DNA from: a virus
IMG/VR virus record: IMGVR_UViG_3300020171_000077
Coordinates: 1-37,175 of that record
Length of the DNA: 37,175 nucleotides
Strand: one strand, 5' to 3'
Positions 30,632 to 37,165 of this stretch are shown here, piece by piece. Both the position numbers and the translations under genes were made by a program. Under the pieces are notes generated by a model. It made no database searches and was not told the origin of the DNA. It saw only the letters and a list, made by a program, of their open reading frames with translations. How positions within the stretch are numbered: position 1 is the stretch's first letter; each line of letters starts with the position of its first letter.

Positions 30632-30870
30632 AAATTGAAACTGGCGTAATGGTGATGAAGAATGGTAAAGCATGGGGAATTGAGTATGAAGATGGACAAA
30701 GCACTTCTTACGGGTGGATTGAGCCAGAAGACGCTCCAATACACGATCCCAAACACTGTAAAAGGCCAACCGATGTTACTTATGAAGATAGTTATCTTAC
30801 TGACGAACTGAAAAAGGGTAAGTTGGTTGCCGTAGAAAGAATAACTACAGTTAAAATTATTGACGCCTAA
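30628..30870 (+). CDS. Cassette protein (80 aa), unknown
   Basis: ATG 30628 in an ATGA overlap. MKIETGVMVMKNGKAWGIEY begins a small beta-rich protein with IHDPKHCKRPTDVTYEDSYL and a terminal strand KLVAVERITTVKIIDA. Stop codon is the TAA of GCCTAAC, the R'' of site d. No family recognised. Confidence 0.58.
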   Translation: MKIETGVMVMKNGKAWGIEYEDGQSTSYGWIEPEDAPIHDPKHCKRPTDVTYEDSYLTDELKKGKLVAVERITTVKIIDA

Positions 30871-30920
30871 CGTAGAGGTCAGCGGCGTGTTGAACGTCCG
30901 CTGGAGTGAACTTGTTATCT
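30865..30920 (+). other. attC-like recombination site d (complete)
   Basis: 56 bp. R'' GCCTAAC (30865-30871, overlapping the preceding stop), spacer GTAGAG, L'' GTCAGCGG (30878-30885), hairpin CGT/ACG, extrahelical T (30897) and G (30904), L' core CCGCTG (30898-30903), R' GTTATCT (30914-30920). Nearly the same as site c. Confidence 0.66.
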
Positions 30921-30937
30921 TCGCAATGGAGGGATGA

Positions 30938-31174
30938 ATGGCAAACCCTAAATATCAACACATCGGAAGCATAGATCACCGCCTGACCGAAGAATGTGCC
31001 GAATTAATAAAAGCGATATGTAAGGCAGAGCGATTTGGATATGATAATTTTCATCCTGAACGTCCCGAGGGATCAAATAGCGATGCTATTTTAAGAGAGA
31101 TCAACGATGTACGAAGGCTTCTCGATGAGATGGAGATTTTCTTGGAAAGAGCAGTTAAAATTACTGGGCAATAA
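30938..31174 (+). CDS. MazG-like nucleotide pyrophosphohydrolase
   Basis: 78 residues. The helical EExxE motif (Glu18, Glu19, Glu22 in LTEECAELIKAI) and ExxD (Glu54, Asp57 in LREINDVRRLL) are the magnesium-binding residues of all-alpha NTP-PPases. Probably hydrolyses a non-canonical nucleotide or alarmone. It is about the length of a single catalytic core. TGGAGGG before ATG; follows site d. Ends in the junction repeat at 31168. Confidence 0.7.
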   Translation: MANPKYQHIGSIDHRLTEECAELIKAICKAERFGYDNFHPERPEGSNSDAILREINDVRRLLDEMEIFLERAVKITGQ

Positions 31175-31191
31175 GCGGAAATATAATAGGG
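31168..31191 (+). repeat. Junction repeat GCAATAAGCGG, copy 2
   Basis: GCAATAAGCGG (31168-31178) overlaps the stop of the MazG-like gene and is followed by AAATATAATAGGG, then an SD. Compared with copy 1, it leads directly to the next gene instead of element S. Confidence 0.42.
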
Positions 31192-31206
31192 AAGGAGGAT
31201 GGAAAC

Positions 31207-31359
31207 ATGGATGAAGATGAAGAAACCACATTAAAGTGGGAAAAGTTCTTTAAGCAGTATAAGGATTGTATTATATATGGTCACGAAGACATGGTGCATT
31301 TCACCGTGGAAGAATTCTATCAAGCCATAAAAGATCGCATGTATGATGACGCTCGATAG
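31207..31359 (+). CDS. Small acidic protein (50 aa)
   Basis: ATG 31207 with AAGGAGG. MDEDEETTLKWEKFFKQYKD and a helix VEEFYQAIKDRMYDDAR; acidic, possibly a DNA mimic or helical adaptor. Ends in AGCAGG, which pairs with CCTGCT (31381-31386). Confidence 0.5.
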   Translation: MDEDEETTLKWEKFFKQYKDCIIYGHEDMVHFTVEEFYQAIKDRMYDDAR

Positions 31360-31373
31360 CAGGTAATAATCAT

Positions 31374-31396
31374 GCCCGATCCTGCTTGAGAGGAGG
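31374..31396 (+). repeat. Element S 3' end, copy 3
   Basis: GCCCGATCCTGCTTGAGAGG and AGG repeat the 3' end of element S. AGCAGG (31358-31363) could pair with CCTGCT (31381-31386). Confidence 0.5.
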
Positions 31397-31595
31397 AACT
31401 ACGGAAAACCTATTCGATGTACCACCCAAAACGGAACATGCTGCCTGGTTTGCTGGATATGATTGTGGGGAGAAAGGGGCCAATAAAGAGAATTGTCATT
31501 TTTCCTTTTTCACCACCCCCAACTTAACCAAGGCATGGGAGAGGGGTAAAAAAGCTGCAACCAGGGATATTGTGTGGTATATCAAGGACATCTGA
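31386..31595 (+). CDS. Cassette protein with displaced start (64-69 aa)
   Basis: In-frame TTG at 31386 gives 69 residues but has no SD. AGGAGG (31391-31396) is spaced for codon ACG at 31401, where the other copies of this leader have ATG. Product contains EHAAWFAGYDCGEKGANKEN and TTPNLTKAWERGKKAATRD. It is either started at TTG, at ACG, or is inactivated by a start-codon mutation. Confidence 0.5.
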   Translation: MRGGTTENLFDVPPKTEHAAWFAGYDCGEKGANKENCHFSFFTTPNLTKAWERGKKAATRDIVWYIKDI

Positions 31596-31605
31596 TTGAG
31601 TAAAA

Positions 31606-31626
31606 TCCGATCCTGTTTGAAAGGAG
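31606..31626 (+). repeat. Element S 3' end, copy 4
   Basis: TCCGATCCTGTTTGAAAGGA and G matches the 3' end of element S and supplies the SD of the next gene. No matching 5' half is visible. Confidence 0.45.
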
Positions 31627-31630
31627 ATGA

Positions 31631-32014
31631 ATGAGTATGGATGGACTATTAATGGTGGCCAGATGGTTACATAAATGGAACATTGTCGTTGTTCCTATGG
31701 CACAATGGAAAGCAATGAACAAAGAGATGGAAATATATAAAGCAACCATTTCCTCTAATTTTATCCCTATCACATCTACCTCCACCCAGAAATTTCAAGA
31801 GGATACTCCACCGGGAAAGGATGACAAATTACCATCCTGCCCACATTGCGGAGAGGATGAATTTGAGGACTATCTATGGCCTCCCCCTGGGGATTACTCG
31901 GTTAGGTGCAAATATTGTGGAGCCCTCGGCCCTCCATGCTCCACCTGGAAGCAGGCAAGGGAAGCGTGGTGTGAGAGAAAGGTTTGCGGGAGCCTAAAAC
32001 CATTTGGCGGGTAA
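31631..32014 (+). CDS. Lar-like restriction alleviation zinc protein
   Basis: 127 residues. C-terminal half has two CxxC pairs (70/73 and 93/96) in CPHCGEDEF and VRCKYCGALGPPCSTWKQAR, the order of Lar-type zinc domains. Lar-family proteins counter type I restriction, so this may protect phage DNA, but family membership alone does not prove that. The N-terminal 60 residues are a helical extension. Confidence 0.6.
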   Translation: MSMDGLLMVARWLHKWNIVVVPMAQWKAMNKEMEIYKATISSNFIPITSTSTQKFQEDTPPGKDDKLPSCPHCGEDEFEDYLWPPPGDYSVRCKYCGALGPPCSTWKQAREAWCERKVCGSLKPFGG

Positions 32015-32021
32015 ACCGGAT

Positions 32022-32270
32022 ATGAATTGTTTACATTGCGGTGATTGTTGTTTAAGGATGTCTCCACTTTCCAACGGTCCATGCCCGTGGATAATAGAAA
32101 AGCAGGGATTTTACTTTTGTTCCAAATACACGAGCAGGCCAGATCAATGTAGAAACCATCAGTTTCCATTTCGACATTGCCCGATTGGTATTGAAATATT
32201 AGGTTTGAACGATCCCATGGCCATATCACTAAGAATTGATGAAGGTTGGACATTTTCTAAATCCTTATAA
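32022..32270 (+). CDS. YkgJ-like Cys-cluster protein
   Basis: 82 residues from ATG 32022; an upstream in-frame TTG (32004) overlaps the previous gene. The cluster CLHCGDCC (3-10) with later Cys in YFCSKYTSRPDQCRNH and HCPIG matches the YkgJ/UPF0153 pattern of a metal-binding cluster. The stop lies in TTATAAC, an attC-like half-site. Confidence 0.58.
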   Translation: MNCLHCGDCCLRMSPLSNGPCPWIIEKQGFYFCSKYTSRPDQCRNHQFPFRHCPIGIEILGLNDPMAISLRIDEGWTFSKSL

Positions 32271-32288
32271 CCGAATGAATTGAGCGGG
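32266..32288 (+). other. attC-like half-site g
   Basis: TTATAAC (stop of the previous gene), a 7-9-nt spacer, then TTGAGCGG as in half-site a. A stem CCTGG/CCAGG follows; no R' is seen. Confidence 0.35.
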
Positions 32289-32342
32289 AGTCCTGGGAAA
32301 TCTACTCATAGGCAACCAGGAACCCCTACAAGGGAGGCAACC

Positions 32343-32507
32343 ATGACTGATGACAAACAACCCTTCACCTGTCCTGTTTGTTGTGGCCACGGAACAGTTC
32401 AGAAACCAGCAGGGGATCAACAAACCTGGTCATCTGGACATACTGGTTGGTACGCCTGCCCTGCTTGCACGGGGGAGGGGATAATTTGGAGTGAGGAGGA
32501 GAGATGA
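32343..32507 (+). CDS. DnaJ-type zinc-finger microprotein (54 aa)
   Basis: ATG 32343 with AAGGGAGGCAACC; an upstream in-frame start at 32280 lies in a hairpin region. CPVCCGHGTV and CPACTGEGII repeat the CxxCxGxG motif of DnaJ central domains. One zinc site likely. Overlaps the next gene by 4 bp. Confidence 0.6.
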   Translation: MTDDKQPFTCPVCCGHGTVQKPAGDQQTWSSGHTGWYACPACTGEGIIWSEEER

Positions 32508-32902
32508 TGCACCTATTCACCGAGACCTATATCACCATGATGAAGGACTCCCCGATTCAGGATGAGTGGATACCAACAAGAGGCCATTATTATTACAGTC
32601 CCTTCGAAGCTGAAACCCTGTTTTGTATTGAATATAATTACCCTTACCGTGGAGAAGGGGATTTCTGGCTCCCCCTCGACCATGACTGGTGGGAGAGGAT
32701 TGAGGGAGAATGGAAGCCTGGGATTGAATTTTTATTTTATAGACCAATCTTGGCAGATAAGGTTGTATATGGATTGCAGGTTGAAACTTTTGAACGCCAG
32801 CAGGTTCTTTATTTAGCCCCATCCATCCTTGACCTACTCGCCCTCTATGTCCATAAAAAGAAATGGGGATTAATATGGGATGAAGAGAAAGGCTGGGAAT
32901 GA
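32504..32902 (+). CDS. Hypothetical protein, Trp/Tyr-rich
   Basis: 132 residues, ATGATG start at 32504/32507 overlapping the previous stop. Rich in aromatic residues (HYYYSPFEAETLFCIEYNYP; DFWLPLDHDWWERIEGEW). No family recognised. Last gene before the promoter and leader at 32911. Confidence 0.5.
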   Translation: MMHLFTETYITMMKDSPIQDEWIPTRGHYYYSPFEAETLFCIEYNYPYRGEGDFWLPLDHDWWERIEGEWKPGIEFLFYRPILADKVVYGLQVETFERQQVLYLAPSILDLLALYVHKKKWGLIWDEEKGWE

Positions 32903-32910
32903 AAAATCAC

Positions 32911-32940
32911 TTGACAAAATATGGGCAGTTAGTATATGAT
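32911..32940 (+). promoter_or_regulatory. Sigma70 promoter upstream of the replication genes
   Basis: TTGACA (32911-32916), 18-bp spacer, TATGAT (32935-32940), five of six matches at -10. Predicted start ~32947, at the first base of the structured leader. Confidence 0.72.
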
Positions 32941-32946
32941 GAATGT

Positions 32947-33049
32947 GGGCGGTGTTAGATGGACAGTAATAAAACTAAAATTAGCCGATTGAAGACCTCC
33001 TCACGGAAGCACCGCCAATGCTGTCCAAACCGTGCAGGGGGTTTTTTTT
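32947..33049 (+). ncRNA. Pseudoknot-capable structured leader or small RNA
   Basis: Pairings overlap in an interleaved order: GGCGGTG (32948-32954) / CACCGCC (33010-33016), TGGACAG (32960-32966) / CTGTCCA (33021-33027), and the terminator stem at 32996-33041. TAGCCGA (32982-32988) / TCGGCTA (33049-33055) is a further option. About 103 nt lie between the promoter and the T tract. It could be an attenuator of the replication operon or a free small RNA. Confidence 0.6.
32996..33049 (+). terminator. Intrinsic terminator/attenuator
   Basis: CCTCCTCACGG (32996-33006) pairs with CCGTG-C-AGGGGG (33030-33041) over 11 bp with one bulged C, followed by eight Ts (33042-33049). It lies upstream of the replication gene and in the same transcript as the promoter at 32911. 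Confidence 0.7.
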
Positions 33050-33073
33050 CGGCTATTATTTTTTAGGGGGATT

Positions 33074-33886
33074 ATGAGCCGATATCGTAAAATTGATTCT
33101 CGGATCTGGGGAGACGAAAAATTTAGAACATTATCTAAGCCAAAACCTAATGCTCAAAGTTTATGGCTTTATCTTTTAACGGGGCCCCATACAAATGGTT
33201 GTCCGGGTTTATTTAATGTCGGTCCAATGTCGGTATCTGAATCCCTCGGATGGTCTTTGAAAGCCTTTCATAAAGCCTTTCAGGAAGTCTTTGATAAAGG
33301 TATGGTGAAAGCCGATTTTGAAGCCAGGGTAATCCTTATCCCAAATGCCATAAAATATGATCCTCCAGAAAACCCAAATGTTCTAAAAAAATGGGCAAAA
33401 GATTATGATGAGATACCAGAGTGCGAGTTAAAAACCGAATATTATGAGATACTTAAAGCCTTTATCAAAGGCTTTAATGAAGCCTTTATGGAAGTCTTTG
33501 ATAAAGACTTTGCCAAATCCATTACCATTACCAGAACCATTACCAATACCATTACCAATACCATTACCAAACCTTTACCTAAGTCTTTCAGTGATGGGTT
33601 CGATGATTTTTGGATTTCATATCCCAAGAAAATAGGAAAACAAAAAACATTGGAAATCTGGATAAAAATAAAACCTGACCAATCTCTCCTTAAAAAGATG
33701 CTTGAAAAAATAGAATTATTCAAACAGACCGATCAATGGAAAAAAGATAGAGGTCAATTTATACCTCACCCGGCGACTTGGTTGAATCAAGAGAGATGGG
33801 AGGATGAGATTGACGTAAAGCAGTCCGACAAAGACGAATATGAAAACGTAACTGGAATAGGAGGTAAATATGGACACACAAATTGA
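33074..33886 (+). CDS. Phage replication initiation / replisome organiser protein
   Basis: 270 residues from ATG 33074 (AGGGGG upstream; an earlier in-frame GTG lies inside the terminator). Residues 1-115 (YRKIDSRIWGDEKFRTLSKP; PNAQSLWLYLLTGPHTNG) resemble winged-helix N-terminal domains of phage replication proteins. A repetitive linker (AFHKAFQEVFDKG, AFMEVFDKDF, and an ITNT repeat) is followed by a C-terminal FDDFWISYPKKIGKQKTLEI ... HPATWLNQERW module typical of helicase-loading proteins. Probably recruits the helicase encoded next. Overlaps it by 17 bp. Confidence 0.7.
   Translation: MSRYRKIDSRIWGDEKFRTLSKPKPNAQSLWLYLLTGPHTNGCPGLFNVGPMSVSESLGWSLKAFHKAFQEVFDKGMVKADFEARVILIPNAIKYDPPENPNVLKKWAKDYDEIPECELKTEYYEILKAFIKGFNEAFMEVFDKDFAKSITITRTITNTITNTITKPLPKSFSDGFDDFWISYPKKIGKQKTLEIWIKIKPDQSLLKKMLEKIELFKQTDQWKKDRGQFIPHPATWLNQERWEDEIDVKQSDKDEYENVTGIGGKYGHTN
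33519..33568 (+). repeat. 12-bp iterons inside the replication gene
   Basis: CCATTACC recurs at 33525, 33537, 33549 and 33561 (12-bp period), with an extra copy at 33519. They encode the TITN-type linker. In lambda, origin iterons lie within the O gene, so this is a candidate phage origin; a simple codon repeat is the alternative. Confidence 0.5.
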
Positions 33887-35003
33887 ACAAGATCTTATTG
33901 GCTCTCTTATGATGAAACCTGAATCATTTCAAGAGATATCTGAACTATTGACTGAGAAAGACTTTAGGGATGATCTCTACCGTCATGCGTTTGCCTCCAT
34001 TAAGAGACTACTTGCAAGTAACTCCGAAATTGATCTAAACGCCGTATATTTAGAAATGGGGCGTCCATCCGGAATAGGATTTAATAAACTAATCGAGGCA
34101 ACAAAGGATTCATTTCTTTCACCGCTATATTATGCTAATATCCTTAAAAAACGCAATCTTGAAGATGACATAAAAAAGGCAGCCAATGAGAGGGAGTTTG
34201 ACAAACTAAAGGAGAGGATAAAAGAGATTGAGGTATTAGGTAAGCCATCAAGCCTCTTTGATATTCAGAATATGATTGATTCTCAGGAGAATTATAGCGA
34301 ATATTACCAGGTTGGGTTTCCGGATTTAGATTATTATCTACGGTTTAGGCCGTCGGACCTGATGGTGATAGCTGGGAAACCAAGTTCTGGGAAGTCGGCA
34401 TTTGGTTTGACTATTCTCGGGAACATGGCCCGCCAGTTTCCGGTAGGTCTTATTAGTTTTGAGATGAGTTTGCCTTCCATTGGTAAGAGGTTGGCTCAGA
34501 TGTATTCGATGGATTATCTCAGCTCGATCAATAAGAATTTTATAGCGACCAGTCCGGCGGCATTTACCATCCAGGAAGTCAGAAAAACGATGAGAAAGAT
34601 CGTTGGAGAGATGGGAGCCAAAGTGATCCTGATCGATTACCTCCAGATTATGCAGGACAACCGGCGCCATGAGTCAAGGAGATTGGAGATCACGTCTATT
34701 ATCAGGGGTTTAAAAGAACTCGGGAAAGAATTTAATGTGGCAATGGCTGTGATATCATCACTTACCAGGCAGGCCGATAAGTCGGAGACGGCTAGGCCCA
34801 ATATGGGGATGCTCCGTGAATCTGGTGATATCGAATATTGTGCTGATATTATTCTATTTATTCATCCACTTAAAGATAACGATACGGAGCTTATACTGGA
34901 TAAAAACAGGAATGGAAAGGCCAAAAAAACTATAGACCTTGTTTGGTTAGAAAACAAGGTAAAATTCGGATCACCAGAAAAAAGACGATTTGATGAGAGA
35001 TAG
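33870..35003 (+). CDS. DnaB-like replicative helicase
   Basis: 377 residues. Unwinds the fork with ATP. Residues 1-115 resemble the DnaB N-terminal domain (EQDLIGSLMMKPESFQEISE). The RecA-like core has Walker A GKPSSGKS (169-176), Glu198 in ISFEMS, Walker B VILID (252-256), SSLTR (296-300) and the arginine-finger region LRESGDIE (315-322). Shorter than host DnaB (~470), as in many phages. ATG 33870 with AGGAGG. Confidence 0.9.
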   Translation: MDTQIEQDLIGSLMMKPESFQEISELLTEKDFRDDLYRHAFASIKRLLASNSEIDLNAVYLEMGRPSGIGFNKLIEATKDSFLSPLYYANILKKRNLEDDIKKAANEREFDKLKERIKEIEVLGKPSSLFDIQNMIDSQENYSEYYQVGFPDLDYYLRFRPSDLMVIAGKPSSGKSAFGLTILGNMARQFPVGLISFEMSLPSIGKRLAQMYSMDYLSSINKNFIATSPAAFTIQEVRKTMRKIVGEMGAKVILIDYLQIMQDNRRHESRRLEITSIIRGLKELGKEFNVAMAVISSLTRQADKSETARPNMGMLRESGDIEYCADIILFIHPLKDNDTELILDKNRNGKAKKTIDLVWLENKVKFGSPEKRRFDER

Positions 35004-35006
35004 CCG

Positions 35007-35420
35007 ATGCCTATAATAATACCTGGGAAACCGATCGCAAAGAAAAGACCCAGGTTTGCTCGAAGGGGTAAGTTTGTTGTGACCTATAACTCCCAGGAGA
35101 CAGAGGAGGGCCGCTTCTTCTTGGAGGCCAGAGCCCAATGGCAGGAGCCTATTTTTGATGGGGGGGTAGAGATTGAGGTTGTTTATGAGATGCCAATACC
35201 AAAGGGAACCTCGCGGAAAAAGGTTGAAAAAATGTTAAGTGGCGAGATCAGGCATCTTAAAAAACCAGATACAGATAACCTGATAAAGTTTACAAAGGAT
35301 TGTTTGACAAATATCGTCTGGAAAAGCGATGCTCAGGTTTGGAAGGAGACCGTCGAGAAAAGGTTTTCGTTGGAGCCTAAAACTATAATTTTTATAAAGA
35401 AAGACGAGGAGAAAGAATGA
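35007..35420 (+). CDS. rusA: RusA-like Holliday junction resolvase
   Basis: 137 residues. Cleaves branched DNA during recombination and before packaging. The RusA motif KPDTDNLIKFTKDCL gives Asp88, Asp90 and Lys94, with a further acidic residue at Asp108 (KSDAQV), matching the spacing of E. coli RusA D70/D72/K76/D91. N-terminal GKPIAKKRPRFARRGKFVVT also fits. Four bp overlap with the next gene. Confidence 0.9.
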   Translation: MPIIIPGKPIAKKRPRFARRGKFVVTYNSQETEEGRFFLEARAQWQEPIFDGGVEIEVVYEMPIPKGTSRKKVEKMLSGEIRHLKKPDTDNLIKFTKDCLTNIVWKSDAQVWKETVEKRFSLEPKTIIFIKKDEEKE

Positions 35421-36136
35421 AAAATATCGGATTAAAAATTAAGGGATTGCCGGAAGTTAAACACTTATTTGATGCCAAGACCTATAAGCGCATGATCAAC
35501 GATGCTTTGGAGGAGACGGCAAAGAAGGCAAAGGTTGAATTGCAAGAGGAGATGACAAGGGTCTTTGATAGGCCAACTCGATGGACCCTTACCAGGCCTT
35601 ATTTTATCCGGCATTTTAACAACCTGAGTATTGAATGGAAGCTGCGAGATTTGAAGGCAGATGAATATCTATGGCCTCATATCGAAGGAGGAAGCAGAGA
35701 ACAGAAGGGATCGGAGAAATATTTGCAGAAAATAGCTGGCGTAGGTCATAAAGTTTATTGGGTTCCAGGCGCAGGGGTAAAGCTCAATAAATACGGGAAT
35801 GTCTCTGGGGGTCAGATCACTCAAATCCTCTCGGTATTAAAGGCACTCCCAGAGGTAGGATACCTGGGGAATATCACAGAGAGATCAAAAAGAAGGGCAG
35901 AGCATAGGGTAAAAAAGCCAAAGCCTCCAAGGGAGTTCTTTATCGCAAAGGGTCATTCACGCCTACATCCGGGGGTATGGGAGAAGGTAAAACATGGGAG
36001 GATCAGGCCCATATTGCTTTTTATCAAAGATCCACAATATTCGGAAAGACTGGATTTCTACGGGACTATAGCCAATTCGTTTAAAAAACACCTACAAGGC
36101 AGGCTTAATATACAGGTAGAGGAGCTAAATAGATAA
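35417..36136 (+). CDS. Virion assembly protein, gpZ/tail-completion-like (tentative)
   Basis: 239 residues. A helical start (NDALEETAKKAKVELQEEMT) then RVFDRPTRWTLTRPYF, SIEWKLRDLKADEYLWPHIE with a Gly-Gly, and KPPREFFIAKG. This is a conserved phage protein type that I associate with minor tail Z/neck proteins. Its place behind RusA is unusual; if the genome is circular it lies shortly before the packaging and head genes. Confidence 0.45.
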   Translation: MKNIGLKIKGLPEVKHLFDAKTYKRMINDALEETAKKAKVELQEEMTRVFDRPTRWTLTRPYFIRHFNNLSIEWKLRDLKADEYLWPHIEGGSREQKGSEKYLQKIAGVGHKVYWVPGAGVKLNKYGNVSGGQITQILSVLKALPEVGYLGNITERSKRRAEHRVKKPKPPREFFIAKGHSRLHPGVWEKVKHGRIRPILLFIKDPQYSERLDFYGTIANSFKKHLQGRLNIQVEELNR

Positions 36137-36155
36137 TAATATTGGGAGAACATGA

Positions 36156-37055
36156 ATGAAATCATGTAGTAAATGTGGAATAGAAAAATCTCTTGAGGAA
36201 TTTCCATTTGATACGAATTTCTCTGTAAAAAAATATCCAAACAAAGACAAGAAGAAGTCTGAATGTTTGGAATGCTGTAAAATTAGACATTTGGGCTATA
36301 GGATTAAAAAAGGCCAAAAATACAATAGCCATAAAAAATATCTTAATGATAAGAGTAAAAAGAGACTTAAAGAAGCGATTCAAAGAACCGAGAAAGAATG
36401 TAATAAATGTCATCAAGTTAAATTATTAAGTAGTTTTCCGGAACTCCCAACTTTCAATAAAACCGGAAAAAGGAATGCCAGTTATTCATTTGATGGTAGA
36501 GGAGGAACATGCAAGGAATGTATCGGTTTATATAATAAATCAAGGAGGCCACCACCAAAGATTAGGCTTACCCAAGAAGAAATAAAGCAGAAAAATAGAG
36601 AAAGGGCAAGATTGAGATATGCTAATGATCTTGAACATAGAGAGAAACGTAAACAAGAAGCTCGCCTATCCCATCAATTAGATAGAAGTAAAATGTTAGC
36701 AAGAAAACATAAAAGAGAAGCAATTATAATTAACCAACATGATGGAACCGTTGATTCAAAAACAATAAACACCCTCTTAAGAGAACGGAAATCATGTATT
36801 TATTGTGGACAAAATTATAATGGGAATAAACCAGAAATTGATCATATTGATCCGCTCTCCAAAGGGGGATTACATAGTAAAAACAACCTTACTTCTTGTT
36901 GTTATAATTGTAATAGAACTAAGGCTAATAAGTCATTTGTTGAGTGGTTAGAATTTATAAAAAATGAGAGAAAAGAAATAGTCAAGAAATTCTATTTTAG
37001 GAGATTACATAGATATCCAGAACAGTCTTTTCTAAAATTAAAATATAATTCATAG
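36156..37055 (+). CDS. HNH endonuclease with two N-terminal zinc ribbons
   Basis: 299 residues. HNH core: CIYC (214-217), DHIDPLSKGG (His230), Asn244 and CYNCNRTKANKSF (Cys249, Cys252, Asn253). Two upstream Cys4 clusters (4/7/37/40 and 82/85/119/122) probably bind zinc and DNA, joined by a basic coiled coil. The gene is AT-richer than its neighbours and sits alone, as expected for a free-standing homing-type or packaging-associated HNH nuclease. Confidence 0.82.
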   Translation: MKSCSKCGIEKSLEEFPFDTNFSVKKYPNKDKKKSECLECCKIRHLGYRIKKGQKYNSHKKYLNDKSKKRLKEAIQRTEKECNKCHQVKLLSSFPELPTFNKTGKRNASYSFDGRGGTCKECIGLYNKSRRPPPKIRLTQEEIKQKNRERARLRYANDLEHREKRKQEARLSHQLDRSKMLARKHKREAIIINQHDGTVDSKTINTLLRERKSCIYCGQNYNGNKPEIDHIDPLSKGGLHSKNNLTSCCYNCNRTKANKSFVEWLEFIKNERKEIVKKFYFRRLHRYPEQSFLKLKYNS

Positions 37056-37078
37056 TGGAAAATAAAAGGGATGGGGGA

Positions 37079-37165
37079 ATGAGATCTTCTTTTGAGGACG
37101 AAAACAAGAAAACAACAATGATTTTAATTGGTTGCGGGTCCTCCGACGAAGGGTTGAAATTATAG
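37079..37165 (+). CDS. Possible 28-residue microprotein at the right edge
   Basis: ATG 37079 with GGATGGGGGA upstream. MRSSFEDENKKTTMILIGCG then SSDEGLKL. Very short, so it may be chance; the region could instead be a packaging or leader site next to the unseen terminase genes. Confidence 0.25.
   Translation: MRSSFEDENKKTTMILIGCGSSDEGLKL

Noticed and set aside
32959-33066. 35-residue ATG ORF through the leader and terminator
   Set aside because: No SD and it would be translated through the terminator T tract; the helices explain the sequence better.
33519-33568. Short tandem repeats as a CRISPR array
   Set aside because: The repeat is 8 bp with 4-bp gaps and lies inside an open reading frame; there are no spacers of CRISPR length.
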